This document shows, one piece after another, positions 12,076 through 23,250 of a stretch of 64,000 nt of DNA. The notes beneath the pieces were generated by a model. The model saw only the letters and a program-made list of their open reading frames with translations. It was not told the origin of the DNA and ran no database searches. Each line of letters opens with the position of its first letter. Position 1 is the stretch's first letter. This DNA is from Lasiosphaeris hirsuta (lineage: Eukaryota; Ascomycota; Sordariomycetes; Sordariales; Lasiosphaeriaceae): contig JAUKUA010000002.1 of the NCBI GenBank assembly GCA_030549175.1, positions 682,001 to 746,000 of the forward strand, read 5' to 3'. The translations under genes and the position numbers were made by a program.

Positions 12076-14402
12076 AATGTTTTCTTATTATCGGATAGTT
12101 TAATAATATAAGGAAAAAGCTCGGGATAATCTTTTTTTATTACTATAAAGACCTTAGCCTTCTTCGATAGTTAAAAAGAAGTATCCTTATTTTTATCTCT
12201 TCTACATTTAGTCTTAACTTCAGAGATCTTTCTAAGTAGCTTAGAGATATCTTTGTTATTCTCAGTTTTCTTACTATAACATTTAAGAGTGTTATAGCCT
12301 TAATGTCTATAACAGTAATATCTCTTACCTATCTTATGTTTGTTAACTTCGGCTTATTTTATCTTAGTAATAGCTTCCTTATAGGTTTCCTAGTACTTTG
12401 TTTAAGTAGACGCCGGAAGGTTGTTCTTCTTGTCTTATTACTTTTACTTTAGACCTTTCTTAAGTTTTTCTTTCGTAAGTACTAAACTAAGATAAAAACT
12501 AAAGATATTAACTTTCTCTTAATAACTATCCTTCTTTAAACACTCCTTGTTATTCGAAGTGGACTTTTCTTTTCCTTACTTAACTTTATAATTAATTTCG
12601 CGGTTTTTCATTTTATCCTTATGAATTAAGTTAGTAATGACGACGGCTTCGAAAAAGTTTATATCGTCAGTAGGGAAATATCCCGTACGTAAATAGATTA
12701 AGTTTATTATAACGTCGGAGATAGTATTAGTAATTAGCGATTATAAGGCTTACTTATTAAGATCGACGGTATAATTAAGTTCTTAAAACTTTATTATATA
12801 CTTATTTATATCTCTGTCGTAGGTTAAGGTTTTTATAGCCTCGTAATCCTTAGCTTTTTATATTAAGTCACGGAAACGTTTAATTATGACGGTAGTATAG
12901 TTATTTCATTAATCTACTAAGCTAAGCTTTTCGATCTAAGTTCCTCTTTTTTAATACCATTTAAGGATAGTACCTTTAGTAAAGATATTAACAAAGTTAA
13001 TCTTAGCCTTATTATTAAGGAAGCTTTGTTTATAAATATTAAAATATTCCTTAATAAAACGTTACTATGTCTCGAACTTACCTTTATCTCTTCTGTTATA
13101 TTTTTTAGGTTTTGTCATAGTTACGATAATATCTTAACTATAGGATTTCTAAATTACATTAGTATTATTACGAATTAGGTTTTAGTTAGTATAGATAAGG
13201 TTAAGAAAGATTACTATAAGATCACGTAGAGATAAAAGGCTTCGGAAACCTAAACCTTGAGGTCCCAGAGGTCCCGGGAGCTTAGGTAGGCTTCCTAGTA
13301 GTTTAGAAAGATTAGGAAGTAGACTTATATGATAGAGATTATTATCGGAGTTATTATTATTATTATTGTTATTTAGAAGAGGTAACGTTCCTATCTTAAT
13401 ATAATAAAGAGGTAAGTTTTCTCTTATGTTTCTATTTCTTATTTTAGTATTAAAATTCTATATATTATCGACCTATCTCCGAGCTTATGCTAAGATTTCT
13501 CAGATAGCCCTTCTTTAGAGGTTATGATCTAAGAGAGGGTCTTTATTTTAGTCGAAGTACTATATAAAGATTGATTTTTTAAACGGTTGTAACGGCTATC
13601 GTGAGGGTTTAACAGACAGGGTTTTCTATAAACGTATTATAACTTTTTAGATAATCCGTTCTTTGTCATAAGGTCTTACTTATGTCGACCTTAATATAAG
13701 AGCTTCTTCGACGAAGTTATTAAAGTAAGCTTTAAGTTATTTAAATAGTTCTTAGTCTTTCGAAGTCTATAATATTTCTAGTTGTTAAAGTACCATAAAG
13801 AAATTAAGCTAGCTTTAGGCCGTGGTAAACTAATAGCTAAATTCTATGTTATAGTAATCTTATTAAGTTTGTTTTTTCTCTTAAATATGGAGGAGTTTCT
13901 TAACTTTAATAAACTTAACATTTTATTCCCTGGCTTATATTTCTTATTCCTAAGTCTATCGGGCTTAATATAACCTTTGTTTAGTAATCTTTTTATAGAA
14001 AGCTTTAGTTTATATGATAATAAGGTTAAGGGATTTTTTATATTAGGTTATTTAGGTAGTAAACTAAGCTAGTTTTTAATTAACCTCGATACCGAAAGTA
14101 GTATAAAAGGCTTTTAATTTTTACCGAGTACTTTTAAGAACATATTAGTTTATCTTAATATATTATATTATTAACTAGTAGTTAGTAACTAAGGTAATAA
14201 ATGTTAAAGTAAGTATATCGAGTCTTTCTTTATCTTCGTATATATTATTAATAAAGAAGTAAAGTTTCTTATAAGCTTCGGTGACTTAATTATAAAGATA
14301 AATAAATTACTAAGGTAGTTTAGTAAGGGTCTCGGAACTTGATAGAAACATAGGAAACTTTTTAATAGTTTATATTTCTATCTTAAGAGATTTTTAAATC
14401 AT
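12066..14402 (-). pseudogene. gag: Element B gag, 779-codon frame with RIP stops
   Basis: Gag-like ORF1 relic. ATG at 14402-14400 lies 127 nt after the 5' LTR, and TAA at 12068-12066 lies in the conserved GATTTTTAA motif. It contains a low-complexity Asn-rich stretch (AAT-type repeat, plus-strand att repeats near 13350-13380), a gag core in the middle, and a nucleocapsid-like basic C-terminus with one CCHC knuckle (around 12285-12330). Its length of 2337 nt matches element C exactly. Many in-frame TAA/TAG stops make it dead. Confidence 0.88.
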
Positions 14403-14410
14403 GAGGTCGA

Positions 14411-14444
14411 TTCCGGGGTTAGGTTCGGTTTCCCGACCTCGAAA
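14411..14444 (-). promoter_or_regulatory. Leader hairpin upstream of gag (element B)
   Basis: Arms at 14411-14423 (TTCCGGGGTTAGG) and 14432-14444 pair around the 8-nt loop, with mismatches explicable by C-to-T change. It lies 8 bp before the gag ATG in sense. The same palindrome occurs in the leaders of C, D, E and F. Confidence 0.7.
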
Positions 14445-14529
14445 CGTAGCCGAATATAATATAAGATTACTAGCTATTATAAATAAAGTAGTAGATAAAA
14501 GGATTATTCTTTAATAAAGAAAGATTATC

Positions 14530-15848
14530 TATGACATAGGTTAGCTTACAAAGGTCTAGGATGTAACAACTATAAGGTAAGATATCGAATGGAAAGTTAG
14601 ACTATAGAACTTTAATCTTTTTTTAACTCTTAACTTAACTATTTAATAAACTATCTTAACAATTGTTATTAGTTTAGTTTAGAACTTTTATATAATAAAC
14701 TTAGAGACTTAATCTTCGTAAGGCTTATTAAAGCTTAAGGTCCGATTTAAAGGTTTAAAATAGAACGGTAAGAGAGTTAACTATTATAATATAAAGTGAT
14801 AAAGAGTTAGGAAGAAGGAGGTTTAGGAAGATAAAATAATTTAATAAAGGATAAGATATAATACTTCGTAGTTATAAGTTAAGAGAAATAGAAAGGTTTA
14901 TAAGGTTATATTACCCCTTAGCTTTACTGAAGTTTAGTTAATAATCTTTCTAGGTTTGTCTAAAGAAAACTAGGGAGCTTCTTTTTCTTAAGGATCCGTC
15001 GTAACGTACCTATCTTACTTATAGAAGGCTATATATAAGATATAAGGATATTAAAATATCTAAAGAATCTTCCTAATCGTCTATTAGTCCCAAATCTCCT
15101 TTTTAGCCACCCGTCTCTCGTACCCTACAAATCAGCGGTTATAAGCTAAGTAATGCCGGCCTATCTTATGTTAGTTTATGGCCGGTATTAATACTTATCT
15201 ATACAGCTTTAGTAGTATAGTGTCTATTACTATAGGTATTTTCTTACGTCCTTAGTACTTTCGTTAGCTATAGTACTATTAAGTTAATCCCTAGGTCGGC
15301 TATTATAGTAACGGTTCTCTTTATGACTTACACGTAGGGTTCGTAGCTACCTGTTACTATTAAAGCTAGACTCCGGAGAATGTTAGGTTCTAAGTCTTCT
15401 AAAGAAATGCCAACGATAATAAGAAGGTCTATGATTCGAAAGACTAGCTATAGAGTCTTAGGCCCTGACCACGATACTGAGGTTAAATAGCTTGTCTATG
15501 ACAAATCTAAAGTCTGATGACGTTACTTAGCGTAGGCGAGATCTACTGTATAGCTACTTTAGCTTATAAGTGGTTCTGGGTGTTCCATCGTAACCTGTAG
15601 GTACTGTGGGAGAATCCGCTGACCTACGTGTCGGCTGAATAGGCCATAAGCTACGTGTGGGATCTTGTCCCGAGGTTGAGCTACGATATGGCCATCTTCT
15701 ATGATAGTTCCCTTATCTACGTGATCTATGACGGATGTTCGTGGGTCAAGGGGTATGTACTTCTTATGTATAGTTCGTGCCGCTGGTACGTGGCTCGGTC
15801 AAGGAGGTTAGTAACCTTGTTGACCTAAGTAAGCCTACCAGTGTGACA
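14530..15848 (-). repeat. Element B 5' LTR (type II, 1319 bp)
   Basis: In sense it starts TGTCACACTGG at 15848 and ends TATGTCATA at 14530, followed by GATAATCTTTCTTTATT. The outer end (15600-15848) is lightly mutated and the inner end heavily, mirroring the 3' LTR. Confidence 0.95.
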
Positions 15849-15869
15849 TAGGGGCTATTATCATCGGGT

Positions 15870-17220
15870 ATACGTACACTGGTATACTAGAGTAAAAACT
15901 ACTATAGTCTAGTTAGTAAAAGTAGAAAATAGTAAGTACTACCTAGGTTAGTACTAGGCTCGGTTAGTAGTAACTGGTAACTATTAGTAATATCTCTATA
16001 CTCGGGTCTCGTTCGCTTATAGGCCCTCTCTTATACTATATTACCCTTTCTTACACCCGTACCTACAACTTCCGTGAGAGCTAGCGATAAGACAAATCGG
16101 CCTACCTTGCCTAAAAGATTAATATCTTCCATAGAGAATATAAGGTTTAAGATTACTTTATAATATAGGCTATGCTGTCCCGTTAGTGTCTGTACTTTCT
16201 TACTTCTTCTACCTCTTTAGGCTAACTAAGGCCTTAGGTACTTTCGTGTTATTAAGGTAGTATAGTCATAGTAAATCTTCCTCTTCTGGTAGGTGTCGTA
16301 TAGCTCTTTATACTTTTTAGTTACAAAGTCTTACTAGTATATCTATATTATCTATATAGAGTAAATATGTCTTAAGATCTGTTTCGCCGCTAGGTAACAC
16401 TTTTCCGTAAGTATAATAATATCCTGACGTTTTAGATTTTCGATTAATTATATATAACCCTAGTTATTAGTATTAAGAAGTAAGCAAGTCTATTTAAATA
16501 AGTCGTTAGACTAGTAAGTTAAGAGGAGATATTTTATTTATATAATGTTTAATATGTCATTAAGGAGAGTTAGTAATATATTATCACTTCTCATATCTTT
16601 TATTACCTTTACGAACTAGCTACCTTATCTTACTTATTTTAACTAGGTATCTTTTACTTTTTTTTTATCCTATACGTCTTGGCCTAAAGAGCTTATAACC
16701 TCATTAAGTAAAGAGTCTTAGTCTAAGTTATATTGAAGAAATGAATCTTTTATATGATAAATTATCACAGCTAATATCTTCTGTCGAATCTTAAATAAGG
16801 TAGTATTGTCGACTAGACAGCTTCCGAAAAGGTATAGAGTATGTAGAAAGTTATCGGAAAAGTTAAGAGTAAACAATTTGTCTTAGAAGAATACCTTTAG
16901 GTTCGTAGACTATATTGGTATATTTACTTTAACAACCTTAGGAAGTTTAATCTTTTTGTTAGACTTTGTCTTACTATTTGACAGGTAGTTTTACTTCTTA
17001 TTAAGATGAAGGCTTTCTAAAACATACTTCCTACCGTTCTTTAGTATACTATCTTATAATTTTAACAAAGTCTAAACAAACTAGATTTTGTAAGTAGGTA
17101 CTAGGATTAATAGGAAAGTTATTTACATTTTCGTCCTTTAAAAGATCACTTGTTTTTCTGTCTCTATAAGCTATAGATAGTTTATTAATAACCTCTTTAC
17201 TCTCAACGGCCCCTATTTTC
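15870..17220 (-). pseudogene. Unrecognised RIP-degraded coding relic
   Basis: A minus-strand frame (codon starts in phase with 16441) is mostly open. The last 150 codons (about 16330 down to 15880) contain only three stops, and all stops are TAA or TAG. Readable pieces include KKYKELYDTYQKRKIYYDY, KVQTLTGQHSLYYKVILNL and RFVLSLALTEVVGTG. Upstream, near 17060-17216, the best frame shifts by one and gives an unbroken run of about 50 codons (KEVINKLSIAYRDRKTSDLL), suggesting a frameshift or an intron. I do not recognise the family. It is older host DNA between B and C. Confidence 0.5.
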
Positions 17221-17269
17221 TTTAAGAGTTATTAAAGAAAGTACACAGTTACCGTGAGATAGCCCTTCC

Positions 17270-17315
17270 CTTTTTAAAAATCTTGAGTAACTAACTACTT
17301 AAGATTTTTAAAAAG
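17270..17315. repeat. 20-bp inverted repeat (hairpin)
   Basis: Arms ctttttaaaaatcttgagta (17270-17289) and its near-perfect reverse complement (17296-17315) are separated by 6 bp, with one mismatch. It lies just beyond the upstream side of the minus-strand relic. It could be a terminator-like hairpin or the palindromic remnant of a small element. Confidence 0.6.
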
Positions 17316-19380
17316 AAAAAGGTATTAATTAATCATTTGTAGGATCAAAGATATAAGTACGGATCTACACTTTAAGGTGATATAGATAACGTTAATTTTA
17401 ATAAGATGTTAGAGGCTTATATCATACGGCCTATCTATACTCTTTCCTATGATACCATTCCGTTTCTGTCTAAAACGTGCCTACGTGGTATCCGATCCTA
17501 TGTCTTGCCCTCCCATATCGCCGATAGAATGGCTATGGATTTGGTTAAAGGGATATATAATACCCTCGACGTTAACATCAGCTCCTATATTAACGTTTCC
17601 TAAGCCTAGACTATGTTATGGGTTATAGCTCTTTCTTTCTAAGTATCTTATTCATAGTATTCTTTGCTAAGAAAAGTCTCGGCCTTTTAGCTCTCTTTCA
17701 GCTAATCCTATCTCTAACTTAGTAGCCTATTCTTTACTTTGCCGAGCCGGGGTGTTATCTCTACGACTTATAGTTACTTATAAAGTTAGACGGATCAAAG
17801 AACGGGAACGCTACTTAACTTCTATGTTTTTTCTCTCTCTTCTGTAGGATATTAATAAATAGGATCTATTCTGTTACTTAGGATTAAGTAAAGAATAGAG
17901 GTCTGATAGAGGTTTCTTTTTTTGTTTATGTTTACTCTTTATAAACTGTCCCTTCTATGTTTATATTCTTATTAAGATCTGTAAAAGTAAGTTCTCTAAC
18001 TTAGTATTTAGTCACTTCCTTCCTTCCGTTTTTGTTAAGTTATAAGGTTTCTTTTTCCTTTGACGTGTTTAAAGTTTCCGTGTCTATATTGGAACAACGT
18101 TACCTCGGACTAGAGACGTTGTTTTGTCTATAACCCCGTTATCCGGCCTTTATATAAGTTAGACCCGAGTTTTTAAAAGTACATATTCCTACGTTCCTAT
18201 AGATACCTTGTACTCTTATTACTTATACGACTCCGCTATAGGTTATATATATATACCTCGCCTATAAAGAAGATATACCTTTGCCTTTTTAGCTTTTTAG
18301 GCTTACTAGCTAGTATTACCCTAGTTACAGTATCCGTAGTAGAGGAATATTATAAGATCGATCTTTATAAGACGATTTCTAGAACGACTATACTTATACC
18401 TATGTTTTTAGGTATTTTCCTTATCTATCTTATCTATCTTATCTTCGCCCTAGTAACCATTAGGCTATATTATAAGAAAATTCCAGTCTCGTTCGTGATA
18501 TTCTTTATCCTTACTACGTTTAATATTGGTATTATTATTTCATTTGGACTGTTAGAAAGTAGACGGTTACAAAAGAAAGTTTTAGAAAAGGAATGCCTTT
18601 TAAAGTTACTTTTAGAGCTTTCGTAATTTATCTATATTCTCTATGCGGTTATTACTAAGGTCTATCGCCCTTCCGGGGAGCTAGTATACTTATTGACATT
18701 GTTATAGATAACGATATGTTAGCGGCTTACTTCAAGTTGGAAGGTTATATAGTTCTAGGCTAGGTACGTCGTCTTATTTTATATAATACTCTAATGTCTA
18801 CTACACTCCGTACTCATCGGCGTCTCGACAAACTAAGATATTAAATAGTAAGTAGCTAATATTATTTAGTATTTATATTTCCTCTCTCGGGTAACGATCG
18901 CCTTTGTATTTATCGTAGTCTCAAAGATTATAATACGGTCCTTACATAATCTTATAGACTATTAGTCGATATAATATCTAGTTAATATATTTATCATTAT
19001 AGGCTTAGCCTTCCTAGTCCCTTCTTAACTTTTTTTAGATAAGACAAAGCTTCTAAACGTAATATTCTAACACCAGTTTTTCATTATGGTTTTAAGGCTT
19101 AGTACGATAACTCTCTACCGTCTAAGTAAGTATAAGTACGGAGAAAAGGGAGGGACTTATGTTACTAGCCTCTTAAGGCATTCCTTAAAGACAGATACCG
19201 TGAAATTGATAAAGTTAACAAACGCTTATCTTCGTCCTTAGAGGTTTTAGGGGCTTATAGAAGAATATAAAGACTACTAGAGTTTGGCTAAGTCTTCTCG
19301 GAGCCTAGATGTCGAATGGGATAGAGTTACTAAGAAGTATATAGACATACCGATTAGATTACAAATATGATATATATATT
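17316..19380. other. Degraded host DNA without a secure gene
   Basis: AT-rich, RIPed sequence. Short open frames occur on both strands. A plus-strand frame at 18402-18626 is hydrophobic (two possible membrane segments), and the same plus phase reads plausibly again at 19140-19360. The minus phase starting at 20995 also reads plausibly when TAA/TAG are taken as converted Gln codons. I cannot decide which strand was coding. A short motif ccattccgtt at about 17454 resembles the repeat unit near 20240 and 39620. Confidence 0.4.
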
Positions 19381-20995
19381 AATCTCCTCTCACGGAAAAG
19401 TACGCCTCCTAAGGCTTCTAGTTATCTTACCTTCCTTATCGATTACCTTGTCGAGCTTTTCCTATATATAGAATTGGAAATTTTATAACTAGGCCGTGGC
19501 TATTTATACGGTAACTACTTAAAAGTGACAGCCTACAATTGTTCCACACCTTGTTTTTTCTCCTACTTCCTCGTCAGCCTAATTTTGCCGCTCTTATTTC
19601 TCACATACTGTCCTATCCTACGAAATCGGCCACGCCTTAAGTTAGAACCTATACTGTCTATATCTAAGAAGAAAGATACCGTGCCAATAAGAGCTTGACC
19701 TTAGAAGTAAGATCTCACTTTTAATTAGATATTTTATCTTATAACATCCGTTATTCTTTGAAGTTAAACATAAACCCTCTACCGTGGCTATAGAGTAAAT
19801 AGCCCGTGTACCTCCGAGTTTAGTTTACGCCGAGATAATATTATCTCCCGTAGTAAGTATCTTAAAGTTAAATAACCGACGTTTCTAATACATTCATACA
19901 GTTCTTTATTTTATAGCCCATTTCCCGGCCGTGGGGCTAGACTAAGAAGACGAGATTTTACTATAGCTTAGTATTATGTTCGTACACTCCTTATCTATAT
20001 TTTATTCCTACTTCTATATTATCATTCTTAGTGTTAAGATCTATCCTTTAGACAAGCTCTCTACTTACGCTATCATCTATCTCAGTCTCTCCCTTGTCTA
20101 AGAGATATATTTCGTAGTAAATTTATATAAGTCTTTATCTGTCTTTACTTTCCTCCATGGTATATATTCCTATTAACTAATCTCCTAAGTTATACACTTG
20201 TTACATTTCATATTTTACTCTTACTCTTATACTACCATTCCGTTCTTATCTAAAAGATACCTACATAGGCTAACAAATCTAAGTCGGGAGAAAATCTCTT
20301 TAAACCTTAACTTATGTTTAGTCTCTCACCGTGTCTCCCGCCATAGAAATTAAACCTAGAGAAATAAGATTTATACCCCGATCTATACTTCTCATACCTC
20401 CGTTATCAAAGTCGGTAAATATAAATTCGCTATCGTCTGTTCCCTAGGGTATTTACTTATGTAACGTCCCTTAGCCAGACGGTCTTACTTCCGGTCTTAT
20501 TTACACCTAGCTAGGTAGTTTCCCTAAGTCTAGGCTATATCACAGATCGTGGCGTTCCTTTTTAAGTACCTTGTTTACAGTACCCCCGGCTAGAGAATCG
20601 TTTTCGGGGTTTTTGCCCTGTTGAGGTAGGCCCTATCTTTAACTCGATCTCTTATGCTAAGTTATCCCTCCCGATTCCCCGGGCCCATATAATCAGAGGC
20701 AGATCAAGGACCTAGGTTTGCTACTTAGCTTTTTCCCCTAGTTTTCTTTTCTTATTTCCTATCGAGATTAATAAATAGGAGCTGTCTTATATTATTAAGA
20801 ACGAGATACTATAGCTAATGAATAATAAAGCTCGGTATAGACTAGCTAGCCCGTAGTCTAGTTAATTTACATTTTAAATATATTTATTCATTTCTTCCTA
20901 TGGACCCCTACGTTCGTCTTCCTAAGGTCACTTAATGTCCCGTCTCTATAAATCGGACCGGGGGCGCTGAAGTTACGAGAATCATCTACTGACAT
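19380..20995 (-). pseudogene. Candidate minus-strand gene relic, family not recognised
   Basis: A frame opening with ATG at 20995-20993 (MSVDDSRNFSAPGPIYRDG) can be followed down to about 19380 without an obvious phase change. It includes RSIDRGINLISLGLISMAG near 20350 and RLIQIYYEIYLLDKGETEID near 20100 if TAA/TAG stops are read as converted Gln codons. A second diverged copy of the 20060-20290 part exists at 39460-39660 and keeps the same reading phase (IYYEIYLLNKGETKID), which supports real coding sequence. A few TGA stops are not explained by RIP. It is inactive, and its function is unknown. Confidence 0.45.
19440..20290. repeat. Copy 1 of a partial tandem duplication in host DNA
   Basis: This segment matches 21540-21804 plus 39253-39665 in the same order and orientation. 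Shared stretches include ctacttaaaagt (19511 and 21616 regions), agactaagaaga (19931 and 39342 regions) and a well conserved block 20060-20290 versus 39460-39660 that includes agatatatttcgtagtaaat. One clear indel of about 30 bp near 20160 distinguishes the copies. Boundaries are approximate. Confidence 0.65.
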
Positions 20996-21539
20996 AGTTA
21001 CGTCTTAAACATATAACTTAACTTAGTTGTTTAATTTTATATATATTTTCTCTTTTACTTTTTACTTTTTAATTACCGTTAAGATAAACTAATTGCCATT
21101 TTTTATTAATAATGTATGATTATACTTAAATACATATTCAATCTTAGTTATTTTATATTCTTAACCACTAGTAGTAAGAATATTTTTATAGCTACTTTAA
21201 GTAAATTATATCTAAATAGTATAGAGATTATATTCTTATATATAAAAGATATTAACTAAACATAATATACTTTAAGTTTAGGTAAGAAAGATTTAGAAGT
21301 AATTTCTAAGATATACTCTAACACTTTATATAAAGTAGAGAAGCTGTGTAGAGAGTATAAACTAAAGACTTACCCTCTATGGGAAAATATAATTAAGTAG
21401 CGTAATTAAAACTATTCGTTTTAAAGTAGACACTTTATAATGTAGTAAAAGATATAATGTTAAATTACTAAAAAATCTCAGTTCTTTAGGCTATAGTTAT
21501 ACCTAGGGTATAAATCTAAGTTATAGTTTCTAAGCTATA
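20996..21539. other. AT-rich host spacer
   Basis: Very AT-rich sequence with tatatatttt and poly-pyrimidine runs. No coding frame, repeat or structural RNA recognised. It would be the upstream flank of the candidate minus-strand gene starting at 20995. Confidence 0.5.
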
Positions 21540-21804
21540 TCTAGTTACCTTATCTTATACCCTTCTAAAGAATTAGAAATTTGTATGTTAAGCCATGGTC
21601 GTTATTTTGATAGCTACTTAAAAGTAGCGTTAACATACATTTCTTTATATCAATCTTCGTTTTCTTTTTACTTCATCGTTAGCCCAACTCCGCCCCCTTC
21701 TAAGCTCACTTTACGATAACCACACTCTAATTAAGATTAAGACTCTTAACTTAGTCTTATTTAAGGAGAAGAGATCTTATATTAACTAGTCGAAATAAAA
21801 CAGT
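21540..21804. repeat. Copy 2 of the host duplication, left part (interrupted by element C)
   Basis: Diverged match to 19440-19700 (agaattRgaaatttt, ctacttaaaagt and the following C-rich stretch). The copy continues on the far side of element C at 39253. The last five bases, acagt (21800-21804), are the left target duplication of C. Confidence 0.6.
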
Positions 21805-23123
21805 TGTCACACTGGTAGGCTCACTTAGGTCAACAAGGTTACTAACCTCCTTGACCGAGCCATACACCAGCGGCACGAACCACACACAAGAAGCACATAC
21901 CCCTTGACCTATGAACATCCGTCATGGATTACGTAGATAAGGAAACTATCACAGAGGATGGCCATATCGTGGCTCAACCTCGGGATAAGATCCTACGCGT
22001 GGCTTATGGCCTATTCAGCCAACACGTAGGTCAGCGGATTCTCCCACAGTACCTACGGGTCGTGATGGAACGCCTAGAACCACTCATAAGCCAGAGTAGC
22101 CGTACAGTAGATCTCGCCCACGCTAGGTAACGTCATCAGACTTTAGATTTGTCATAGACAAGCCATTTAACCTTAGTATCGTAGTCAGGGCCTAAGACCC
22201 TACAGCTGGTCTTTCGAATCATAGACCTTCCCGCTATCGTTAGCATTCCTTTAGAAGACTTAGAACCTAACGTTTTCCGGAGTCTAGCTTCAATAGTAAC
22301 AGGTAGCCGCGAACCCTATATGTAAGTCATAAAGGGAACTATTACTATAATAGCCGACCTAGGGATCAACCTAATAGTACTATGGCTAACGAAAGTACTA
22401 AGGACGTGAGAGAACATCTACAGCAATGGACACTATACCACTAGAGCTGTATGGATAAGTACTGATACCGGCCGTGGACTAACGTAAGATGGGCCGGTAT
22501 TACCTAGCTTGTAACTACGAATTTATAGGGCGTGAGAGACGGACGGCTAGAAAGGAGATTTAGGACCGACGGGTAGCTAGGAGGATCTTTTAGATATTTT
22601 AGTATCCTTATATCTTATACATAGCCTTCCATAAGTAGGACAGGTACGCTATGATAGATCCTCGAAAGGAAAAAGCTTCCTAGTTCTCTTTGGACAAACC
22701 TAGAAAGATTATTAGTTAAACTTTAGTAAAGCTAAGGAGTAATATAACCTTATGAACCCTTTTATTTCTTCTAACTTATAACTACGAAGTATTATATCTT
22801 ATCCTTTGTTAAATCATTCCATCTTCCTAAACCTCCTTTTCCCTAGCTTTCTACCACTTTATATTATAACAGTTAACTCTCTTACCATTCTGTTCTAAAC
22901 CTCTAAATTAGACCTTAAGCTTTAATAAGCTTTATAAAGATTAAGTCTCTAAGTTTATCGTGTGAAAGCTTTGAACTAGACTAATAATAATTGTCGAGAT
23001 AGTTTGTTAAATGGTTAAGTCGAAAGTTAAAAAAAGGTTAAAGCTTTATAGTCTAATTTTCTATTTGATATCTTACCTTATGGTTGTTACATCTTAGACC
23101 TTCGTAAGCTAGCTTATATCATA
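21805..23123 (+). repeat. Element C 5' LTR (type II, 1319 bp)
   Basis: Starts TGTCACACTGG and ends TATATCATA, followed by GATAATCTTTC. The first 300 bp are lightly RIPed and the U5 end heavily. It has the type II markers cctaagaccct near 22195 and agctttaataagc near 22918. Confidence 0.95.
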
Positions 23124-23208
23124 GATAATCTTTCTTTATCAAAGAATAATCTTTTCGCCTACTATTTTATTTATAATAGCCGGTAATCTTATATTATATT
23201 CGGCTATA

Positions 23209-23242
23209 TTCCGGGGTTAGGAAACCGAACCTAACCTCGGAA
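23209..23242 (+). promoter_or_regulatory. Leader hairpin upstream of gag (element C)
   Basis: TTCCGGGGTTAGG (23209-23221), loop aaaccgaa, then cctaacctcggaa (23230-23242). This is a 13-bp stem with a single G-T wobble, 8 nt before the gag ATG. It is the best preserved of five copies. Inferred roles are RNA packaging, dimerisation or translation control. Confidence 0.75.
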
Positions 23243-23250
23243 CCGATCTT

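Larger units (their letters stand above)
7127..15848 (-). mobile_element. Element B: complete 8722-bp chromovirus (type II), RIP-inactivated
   Basis: Uninterrupted full-length copy on the minus strand, flanked by the perfect 5-bp duplication taggg (7122-7126 and 15849-15853). Order in sense: 5' LTR (14530-15848), 127-nt leader with a hairpin, gag, pol, polypurine tract, 3' LTR (7127-8445). Internal length is 6084 bp. It is the best reference copy for type II because nothing is nested inside it and both frames keep their full length (gag 779 codons, pol 1210 codons including stops). Confidence 0.97.

Noticed and set aside
13350..13380. att trinucleotide repeat as an independent microsatellite or CRISPR-like array
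   Set aside because: It is the Asn-rich coding stretch of gag, present at the equivalent place in C and other copies. No spacer-repeat structure exists anywhere in the window.
17406..17603. 65-residue plus-strand open frame
   Set aside because: Less mutated patch with open frames on both strands. No recognisable domain, and it lies antisense to the minus-strand relic phase, so it is not called as a gene.
18402..18626. 74-residue hydrophobic plus-strand frame resembling a membrane protein
   Set aside because: T-rich codons produced by RIP favour Phe, Leu and Ile by chance. The opposite strand is also open for about 50 codons. Mentioned in the host-region entry only.
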